Shown here: positions 6,699-8,893 of the stretch, one piece after another
Position numbering within the stretch: position 1 is the stretch's first letter
Layout of the letters: every line of letters starts with the position of its first letter
Source of the DNA: CAZEXD01 sp964516865
GTDB taxonomy: Bacteria; Patescibacteriota; Minisyncoccia; Minisyncoccales; Staskawiczbacteraceae
Direction: 5' to 3'
NCBI GenBank assembly: GCA_964516865.1
Contig: CAZEXD010000026.1
Location: forward strand, 1 to 8,893
Length of the DNA: 8,893 nucleotides
Position numbers and translations under genes: made by a program
Notes under the pieces: model-generated
Told to the model about the DNA's origin: nothing
Seen by the model: only the letters and a program-made list of their open reading frames with translations
Databases searched by the model: none

Positions 6699-6914
6699 TT
6701 AAATTAGAACATTGAGAATTCCTAAAAGGATAAATATAGCGGCGGTGACAATGGTGGCGTAATAAATTTTTTTCTGCAGACCCCTTCGAGTGATATAAAA
6801 TTCGCCGCCACCGCCAAACGAAGATCCCAAAGCCGTTCCTCTTTGTTGTAAACTTATAAGAACAATAAGGAACACCGAAACTATAATTTGAATTATAAAC
6901 AATATTTGGTTCAT
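6699..6914 (-). CDS. secG: Preprotein translocase subunit SecG
   Basis: Small auxiliary subunit of the SecYEG channel, which assists SecA-driven export. The 71 residues form two transmembrane helices (about 4-22 and 49-70) joined by the conserved cytoplasmic loop with LQQRGTALGSSFGGGGE and a following TRRG...K segment, diagnostic for SecG. Length and topology are typical. ATG 6912-6914 is preceded by an AT-rich stretch without a Shine-Dalgarno sequence. It sits 25 bp after the 4-TM protein gene and 9 bp before the solute-binding protein gene, all on the minus strand, consistent with one transcript from the promoter at 7353-7380. Confidence 0.95.
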   Translation of the reverse strand: MNQILFIIQIIVSVFLIVLISLQQRGTALGSSFGGGGEFYITRRGLQKKIYYATIVTAAIFILLGILNVLI

Positions 6915-6939
6915 AAGTTATTTTCAGATTTTTATATTA

Positions 6940-7335
6940 TTATATTTTTCTCCTTTTTTTAAGCGAGGCAGAAAGAATAATACCCAGTCCCCAAATAATT
7001 GATGATGTCCAAAAAAGAGGCCAAAACCAAGGAATAGTTAATTCTTGAAAAATAAGATCAGTTGACCAAATTAACACCATATTTATTACTAAGGTAAATA
7101 AACCAAGGGTGATAATTCTTAAAGGAAGAGTAATAATGCTTAAAATCGGTCTTACAAAAAAATTTAGTAACCCCAAAATTACTCCCACCAGAACAATAAT
7201 TTGCCACTGATTAGTAAGCGGAATCCCAAAGAAACTTGAATCAGATAAAATCTTTACTTTTACTTCTGGTAAAAACAAAATAGCCAACCACAGGCCCAAA
7301 ATACCGGCTATAATCTGTGAGAGAAGCTTCTTCAT
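6940..7335 (-). CDS. Four-TM membrane protein, phage holin superfamily IV / YvlD-like
   Basis: A 131-residue integral membrane protein with four hydrophobic segments (about 8-23, 46-60, 70-92 and 103-122) and a basic C-terminus (LKKRRKI). The centre carries the family signature NFFVRPILSIITLPLRIITL followed by GLFTLVINMVLIW, as in the PF04020 group that includes Bacillus YvlD. The group is named for resemblance to holins, but most members are chromosomal and of uncertain function, so I do not infer lysis. Start ATG is at 7333-7335. A strong extended -10 promoter lies so close that the predicted leader is only about 10 nt, with no Shine-Dalgarno. It is first in the presumed cluster with secG, the solute-binding protein, the isomerase and tRNA-Leu. 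Confidence 0.85.
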   Translation of the reverse strand: MKKLLSQIIAGILGLWLAILFLPEVKVKILSDSSFFGIPLTNQWQIIVLVGVILGLLNFFVRPILSIITLPLRIITLGLFTLVINMVLIWSTDLIFQELTIPWFWPLFWTSSIIWGLGIILSASLKKRRKI

Positions 7336-7352
7336 TTTTTAATGATATTATC

Positions 7353-7380
7353 ATTATAGCAAATTTGCAAGAAATATCAA
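7353..7380 (-). promoter_or_regulatory. Sigma-70-type extended -10 promoter for the 4-TM protein/secG cluster
   Basis: On the minus strand: -35 TTGATA (7375-7380), a 16-bp spacer, and a perfect -10 TATAAT (7353-7358) preceded by TGC, giving an extended -10. The expected start near 7346 leaves a leader of about 10 nt before the ATG at 7335, so initiation may be nearly leaderless. Confidence 0.75.
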
Positions 7381-7653
7381 CCTTTTTTAATGTTTTTAAT
7401 TGCCTTTATGTTAAAAAGCATAAATAAAAACCTAAAAAGAGGTCGATTTTCTTTATCTCTAATTTAATCAATTAATCATCTTTTTGCCAAAAGATAAAGT
7501 AGCGCCAAATTGTTTCTGCGCGCCCAGAAGATATGAGAGGAAGAAAACACATCTCTAAGAGCAAAAACATATTGGAAAACCTCAGTTAACACTATACCGT
7601 TTTATTTTTCTTAAATCAGCGTAGGGTAAAAATCTAAATAAAGAAGTTACAAG

Positions 7654-7688
7654 GGATGATAGTTCGAATCCTACACTCTTTATCATCC
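7654..7688 (+). repeat. Terminal repeat, copy 3 (solitary) with its own hairpin
   Basis: Identical over 32 bp (7654-7685) to the reverse complement of 744-775 and over 26 bp to 1002-1027. Uniquely here, GGATGATA (7654-7661) is matched by TATCATCC (7681-7688), forming an 8-bp stem around a 19-nt loop that contains the TTCGAA core. No second arm or inner hairpins are present nearby. Confidence 0.88.
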
Positions 7689-7742
7689 AATAAACAATCT
7701 GGGATTTTCTAATTCCAAAATGGTATTGTCCTATGCCTAAAT

Positions 7743-7770
7743 TTGACATTCTTTAATATTTTAATAAAAT
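7743..7770 (+). promoter_or_regulatory. Sigma-70-type promoter for the 73-aa Cys-rich gene
   Basis: Perfect -35 TTGACA (7743-7748), 16-bp spacer, and -10 TAAAAT (7765-7770; 5 of 6). The predicted start near 7777 gives a leader of about 85 nt that contains the hairpin at 7803-7837 and the consensus ribosome-binding site. Confidence 0.7.
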
Positions 7771-7802
7771 TGAAAATTGGTCTCTTTGGAAGTAAAAGGG
7801 TT

Positions 7803-7837
7803 CTTGATTTTTGCAAAGAGTGTCTTTGCAAATCAAG
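7803..7837 (+). promoter_or_regulatory. Leader hairpin upstream of the Cys-rich gene
   Basis: CTTGATTTTTGCAAAG (7803-7818) pairs with CTTTGCAAATCAAG (7824-7837) through 14 base pairs with a 2-nt bulge and a 5-nt loop. It is followed by ACAAAATC rather than a U-tract, so it is not a standard terminator. It ends 12 nt before the Shine-Dalgarno sequence and could stabilise or regulate the mRNA. Confidence 0.65.
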
Positions 7838-7849
7838 ACAAAATCTTTG

Positions 7850-7856
7850 AAGGAGG
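7850..7856 (+). promoter_or_regulatory. Consensus Shine-Dalgarno site
   Basis: AAGGAGG lies 6 nt before the ATG at 7863. It fixes the start of the 73-aa gene. It is the only full-consensus ribosome-binding site I find in the window; the other visible starts lack one. Confidence 0.9.
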
Positions 7857-7862
7857 CAAAAG

Positions 7863-8084
7863 ATGAACGAAAAAAGAAGATGGGCGGACCTGGAAAAGCC
7901 GCAGCCAACCATAGCCGAGTGTGAGGATTGTTGTAAGCACGCTAATGTCAGTTGGAGCTTTTGGGATAAGGCGGATCGAATGTTAGGAGGTGTTTGTCTA
8001 AAGGAAATATCTTTAAGTGGAAGAGACGTTTTCTTCTGCGACAAGAAAGGAGTTCCTCTTCGTCCAATTCAACCCAATGCCTAA
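7863..8084 (+). CDS. Cysteine-rich small protein of unknown function (73 aa)
   Basis: I do not recognise this family. The gene is well supported: a consensus Shine-Dalgarno at ideal spacing, a good promoter upstream, and a strong terminator 28 bp after the stop. The 73-aa product is soluble, with no signal peptide or membrane segment. It has five cysteines: C20, C23 and C24 in ECEDCCKHA, then C45 in GGVCLKE and C59 in FFCDKKG, with H26 adjacent. This spacing could bind zinc or an iron-sulfur cluster, an inference only. Tryptophans W7, W31 and W34 are notable in such a small protein. Base composition is visibly more GC-rich than the AT-rich neighbours, and codon use is less A/T-biased, which may reflect acquisition or high expression. 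It is a single-gene unit. Confidence 0.82.
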   Translation: MNEKRRWADLEKPQPTIAECEDCCKHANVSWSFWDKADRMLGGVCLKEISLSGRDVFFCDKKGVPLRPIQPNA

Positions 8085-8111
8085 GCGCTGCTCTTTTGCT
8101 CTTTGGGAGGT

Positions 8112-8139
8112 TGCCCGACGGATTCTGTCGGGCATTTTT
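8112..8139 (+). terminator. Rho-independent terminator after the Cys-rich gene
   Basis: TGCCCGAC (8112-8119) and GTCGGGCA (8127-8134) form a perfect 8-bp stem around a 7-nt loop, followed at once by TTTTT. It separates this transcription unit from groES. Confidence 0.92.
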
Positions 8140-8209
8140 ATAAAAAATGGTTTTTCGCTTTATTTTCTTAATAAATAGCCAAAATCTTAACAGAATCTTA
8201 TTGAAGAGG

Positions 8210-8238
8210 TTGACAAACTTATTTTAATTTTCTAAACT
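8210..8238 (+). promoter_or_regulatory. Sigma-70-type promoter for groES
   Basis: Perfect -35 TTGACA (8210-8215), 17-bp spacer, and -10 TAAACT (8233-8238; 4 of 6). No CIRCE operator (TTAGCACTC-N9-GAGTGCTAA) is visible between here and groES, so HrcA control is not evident. Confidence 0.65.
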
Positions 8239-8312
8239 TTTAAATATATTAAAACTTTATCACTCAAAGGTCTTATAAAGTAATGAACAGAAAACAATAA
8301 ACAATTAACAAA

Positions 8313-8344
8313 TTTTTGTTTTTTGTTTTTTGTTTTTTGTTTTT
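8313..8344 (+). repeat. 7-bp tandem repeat (TTTTTTG) in the groES leader
   Basis: G residues at 8318, 8325, 8332 and 8339 punctuate a T-run every seven bases. It ends 7 nt before the groES ATG, occupying the place where a ribosome-binding site would be expected. The upstream stretch AACAATTAACAAA can pair with it. Confidence 0.85.
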
Positions 8345-8351
8345 CGGAAAA

Positions 8352-8642
8352 ATGGTAAACATCAGACCGATATCGGACCATGTTTTAATTGAACCGATTA
8401 AAGAAGAAGAAAAAACCAAATCGGGAATTTTGCTTCCCGATACTGTAGAAAAGGAAAAGCCAGAACAAGGTCGGGTAATTGCGGTTGGCTCGGGAAAAAA
8501 CATAAATGGCAAAATTTTTCCCCTGGAAGTAAAACCCGGCAATAAGGTTATTTTTACTAAATACGGCCCTACAGAAATTAAAATTGACGGCAAAGAGTAC
8601 TTAATTGCCAAAGAAGAAGATATATTGGCCATTATTGAATAA
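8352..8642 (+). CDS. groES: Co-chaperonin GroES (Hsp10)
   Basis: Forms the heptameric lid of the GroEL chamber and controls ATP-driven release of folding proteins in the cytoplasm. The 96 residues match the family. The N-terminal strand is IRPISDHVLIEPI, the mobile loop that contacts GroEL is KTKSGILLPDT (about 22-32), and the core shows QGRVIAVGSG, VKPGNKVIFTKYGPTEI and the C-terminal EDILAIIE. I chose ATG 8352 because homology begins there; a longer frame from a TTG at 8316 only adds residues encoded by the T-rich 7-bp repeat. The Shine-Dalgarno is poor (GGA 3-4 nt before the ATG). groEL follows after 157 bp. Confidence 0.97.
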   Translation: MVNIRPISDHVLIEPIKEEEKTKSGILLPDTVEKEKPEQGRVIAVGSGKNINGKIFPLEVKPGNKVIFTKYGPTEIKIDGKEYLIAKEEDILAIIE

Positions 8643-8799
8643 ACTCAATAATAGCAAATTCCAAATAATAGCAAATTTCAAATTCCAAATTCCAAACAAA
8701 TTCAAATTTCAATTTTCAAGACTCCGAAAATGTTTTGGTCATTAATTTTGGGCATTGATTATTGTTTGTAATTTGGTGTTTGTAATTTGATGTAAAACT
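8643..8799. repeat. groES-groEL spacer with opposed 7-bp-period tracts
   Basis: The first part (about 8650-8720) carries C-containing units such as AAATTCC and AAATTTC. The last part (8764-8790) carries G-containing units of the form TGTAATT, with G at 8768, 8775, 8782 and 8789. The two strands' versions face each other, so the spacer can fold back imperfectly. I see no terminator or clear promoter. Confidence 0.7.
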
Positions 8800-8893
8800 A
8801 TGGCTAAACAAATTAAATATGGCGAGAATGCTCGCAAGACATTAAAAAGTGGTATAGACAAAGTCGCTAATGTTGTTAAAGTAACATTAGGTC
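8800..8893 (+). CDS. groEL: Chaperonin GroEL (Hsp60), N-terminal fragment (3' end outside window)
   Basis: ATP-driven tetradecameric folding chamber that works with GroES. Only the first 31 codons are visible. They begin MAKQIKYGENARKTL and continue through VANVVKVTLG, which matches the invariant start of GroEL, including the segment leading into the nucleotide-binding loop. Start ATG 8800-8802 has no Shine-Dalgarno; the preceding bases are a 7-bp-period A/T tract. Its position after groES is the canonical order. Confidence 0.95.
   Translation, partial: MAKQIKYGENARKTLKSGIDKVANVVKVTLG

Larger units (their letters stand above)
7336..7862. other. 527-bp gap between divergent genes
   Basis: AT-rich divergent spacer. 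It holds the minus-strand promoter at 7353-7380, a small AT hairpin (7478-7495, 7-bp stem, TGCC loop), the solitary terminal repeat at 7654-7688, and the plus-strand promoter (7743-7770), leader hairpin and ribosome-binding site of the 73-aa gene. Between about 7500 and 7650 I recognise no gene or known RNA on either strand. Comparison with tmRNA, RNase P RNA and SRP RNA motifs by eye gave no match. Confidence 0.7.

Noticed and set aside
6940..7335. Prophage lysis gene (holin)
   Set aside because: The family name is misleading; members are common chromosomal membrane proteins and no phage genes are nearby.
1002..7685. Direct repeats flanking a 6.6-kb integrated island
   Set aside because: The enclosed genes (trpS, rnj, tRNA-Leu, secG and others) are housekeeping, with no integrase or transposase; the repeat copies are better seen as a dispersed element.
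7441..7690. tmRNA or tRNA suggested by GTTCGAATCC near 7662-7671
   Set aside because: No 5' acceptor strand, no T-stem partner, no tag reading frame and no CCA. The same motif is simply the core of the three repeat copies.
7709..8044. Minus-strand open frame of 111 aa
   Set aside because: Antisense to the well-supported Cys-rich gene and its leader; no ribosome-binding site or recognisable domain.
8239..8351. CIRCE heat-shock operator before groES
   Set aside because: No TTAGCACTC/GAGTGCTAA inverted repeat; TATCACTC alone near 8260 has no partner.
8273..8632. Minus-strand open frame of 119 aa opposite groES
   Set aside because: A shadow of groES, whose homology is unambiguous.

Overview
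The window looks like chromosomal DNA from a low-GC bacterium with a small, streamlined genome, most likely a Parcubacteria-type member of the Candidate Phyla Radiation (Patescibacteria). That placement is an inference. It rests on short genes, AT-rich spacers full of 7-bp-period A/T tracts, start codons that mostly lack a Shine-Dalgarno sequence, a cupin-type glucose-6-phosphate isomerase, a membrane-anchored rather than lipoprotein-type solute-binding protein, and RNase J. No rRNA is present to settle it.

Layout. At 1-713 (+) lies the C-terminal half of a phosphomannomutase/phosphoglucomutase. It converges on trpS (minus, 1074-2051). The 360-bp gap between them holds an elaborate nested inverted-repeat element (750-1027). 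Next on the minus strand are RNase J (2175-3860) and a repeat-rich spacer. A minus-strand cluster follows; in transcription order it runs: 4-TM membrane protein (7335-6940), secG, a peptide-type solute-binding protein carrying an inserted peptidoglycan-binding domain, cupin glucose-6-phosphate isomerase, and tRNA-Leu(CAG), whose 5' end directly abuts the isomerase stop codon. A good extended -10 promoter at 7353-7380 can drive this cluster with almost no leader. The 527-bp gap at 7336-7862 contains that promoter, a solitary copy of the terminal repeat of the 750-1027 element, and the promoter of the next gene. On the plus strand follow a 73-aa cysteine-rich protein with its own promoter, leader hairpin, consensus ribosome-binding site and terminator, then groES with its own promoter, then the start of groEL.

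Functional themes are housekeeping: sugar-phosphate interconversion (mutase, isomerase), translation (TrpS, tRNA-Leu), RNA decay (RNase J), protein export (SecG), envelope and uptake (solute-binding protein, 4-TM protein) and protein folding (GroES/GroEL).

The best candidate for something undescribed is the 750-1027 element. It has a perfect 26-bp terminal inverted repeat enclosing two hairpins. The two halves are diverged inverted copies of one another that keep their helices through compensatory changes. Other points worth a look are the domain insertion in the solute-binding protein, an RNase J with Tyr at a normally metal-binding His position, the orphan Cys-rich gene, and the 7-bp-period repeats, one of which has become the N-terminal coding sequence of the isomerase.
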